Shown here in pieces: positions 63,695-64,000 of a DNA stretch of 64,000 bases. This DNA comes from Frigoribacterium sp. PhB160. Lineage in GTDB: Bacteria; Actinomycetota; Actinomycetes; Actinomycetales; Microbacteriaceae. Position numbers and translations under genes: made by a program. The notes under the pieces are model-generated. The model worked only from the letters and a program-made list of their open reading frames with translations. It searched no databases and had not been told where the DNA came from. Where the stretch lies: contig NZ_RKIE01000002.1 of assembly GCF_003751785.1 (NCBI RefSeq), forward strand, positions 434,001-498,000. The letters run 5' to 3'. Every line of letters begins with the position of its first letter. Position 1 is the stretch's first letter.

Positions 63695-64000
63695 TCAGCG
63701 GAAGACGACGCGGCGGCGCGGCGCCGGGGCGGGGCCGGACCCGGGCTCGGCGACGGGCGCCGCGGGCGTGAGGCGCTTCATGCCGACGCGGGCCGTGTCG
63801 GCCAGCTGCCGAAGGTCGTCGGCGCCGTGCACCTGGGCGGCGTGCACCACGATCGCGGCGCACGCCTCGGCGTCGGCGAGGGCGTCGTGGTGCGAGAAGC
63901 CGGTGAAGCCGGCGGCCGCCGCGGCGAGGGGGAGGCGGTACGAGTCGAGCGCGTAGGTCTTGCGGGCGACCTGCAGGCTGCAGAGGTAGGCCCACGACGG
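63695..64000 (-). CDS. DnaQ-like 3'-5' exonuclease (C-terminal part, cut by window edge)
   Basis: The last about 101 residues of an exonuclease are visible. The third exonuclease motif reads FSHHDALADAEACAAIVVHA, with the catalytic His and Asp of the DnaQ/epsilon fold; before it stand LDSYRLPLAAAAAGF. After it comes an Ala/Pro-rich tail ending RRRVVFR. The N-terminal motifs lie beyond base 64000, so it may be a polymerase proofreading-type subunit or a free exonuclease. Confidence 0.8.
   Translation of the reverse strand, partial: PSWAYLCSLQVARKTYALDSYRLPLAAAAAGFTGFSHHDALADAEACAAIVVHAAQVHGADDLRQLADTARVGMKRLTPAAPVAEPGSGPAPAPRRRVVFR

Overview
The window is about 70% GC, densely packed chromosome of a high-GC Actinomycetota, most likely family Microbacteriaceae (genus not decided). 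Reasons: a mycothiol-type amidase (Mca), DUF4307, DUF4245, DUF501 and DUF6264-type small proteins, a class E sortase-type LAXTG signal, many GTG starts, and gene order matching the conserved actinobacterial blocks glmU-prs-rplY-pth-mfd-mazG-eno-ftsB-DUF501 and greA-DUF4307-mca-hlyIII-uppS...phoH-fum-DUF4245-xseB-xseA-ispH-glpX (in Mycobacterium tuberculosis these lie around Rv1014-Rv1025 and Rv1080-Rv1110). I see no prophage, insertion sequence, CRISPR array or antibiotic-type gene cluster.

Layout. (1) 1-3.2 kb: molybdate uptake operon on the minus strand (MerR/TOBE regulator, modA, start of modB) and a GT87-like membrane glycosyltransferase. (2) 3.3-8.6 kb: a five-helix membrane molybdoenzyme with a small membrane partner, facing a minus-strand set: epimerase, GT2 glycosyltransferase, DUF2064 transferase and methyltransferase. 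This neighbourhood has no assigned pathway and is the best candidate for an undescribed system. (3) 8.5-12.3 kb: mtnP, then the molybdenum-cofactor operon moeA-moaC-mogA-moaE. (4) 12.3-35 kb: mostly housekeeping: ABC-F protein, MarR regulator, tRNA-Gln, glmU, prs, gnd/gntK, rplY, pth, mfd, nhaA, mazG, a TetR regulator with a small upstream ORF, hisS, eno, ftsB-like, DUF501, S8 protease, NDH-2-like dehydrogenase. (5) 35.1-35.5 kb: a tRNA with anticodon UAA but a short variable loop, followed by three 90-122 bp repeat units that carry tRNA-like sequence on the opposite strand. (6) 35.5-43 kb: Ig-like membrane protein, lemA, YcaQ/AlkX-type DNA glycosylase, AI-2E family transporter, ilvA, greA. 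(7) 43-64 kb: mycothiol detoxification, isoprenoid synthesis (uppS, ispH), central carbon genes (fumC, carbonic anhydrase, fba, glpX), exonuclease VII, PIN-PhoH ATPase, prepilin peptidase, a large LAXTG-anchored surface protein, rmuC and the end of a DnaQ-like exonuclease.

Two themes run through the window. Molybdenum: uptake (1-1.7 kb), cofactor synthesis (9.5-12.3 kb) and a client enzyme (3.3 kb) lie close together. Expression: at about 17 genes a TANNNT-like -10 box ends about 6 nt (range 5-7) before the ATG/GTG start, which predicts leaderless mRNAs and was used here to choose many of the starts. Genes lacking that box usually have a purine-rich Shine-Dalgarno sequence or overlap the preceding gene by 1-8 nt. 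All positions and motifs were read by eye from the sequence and translations; no database search was run.
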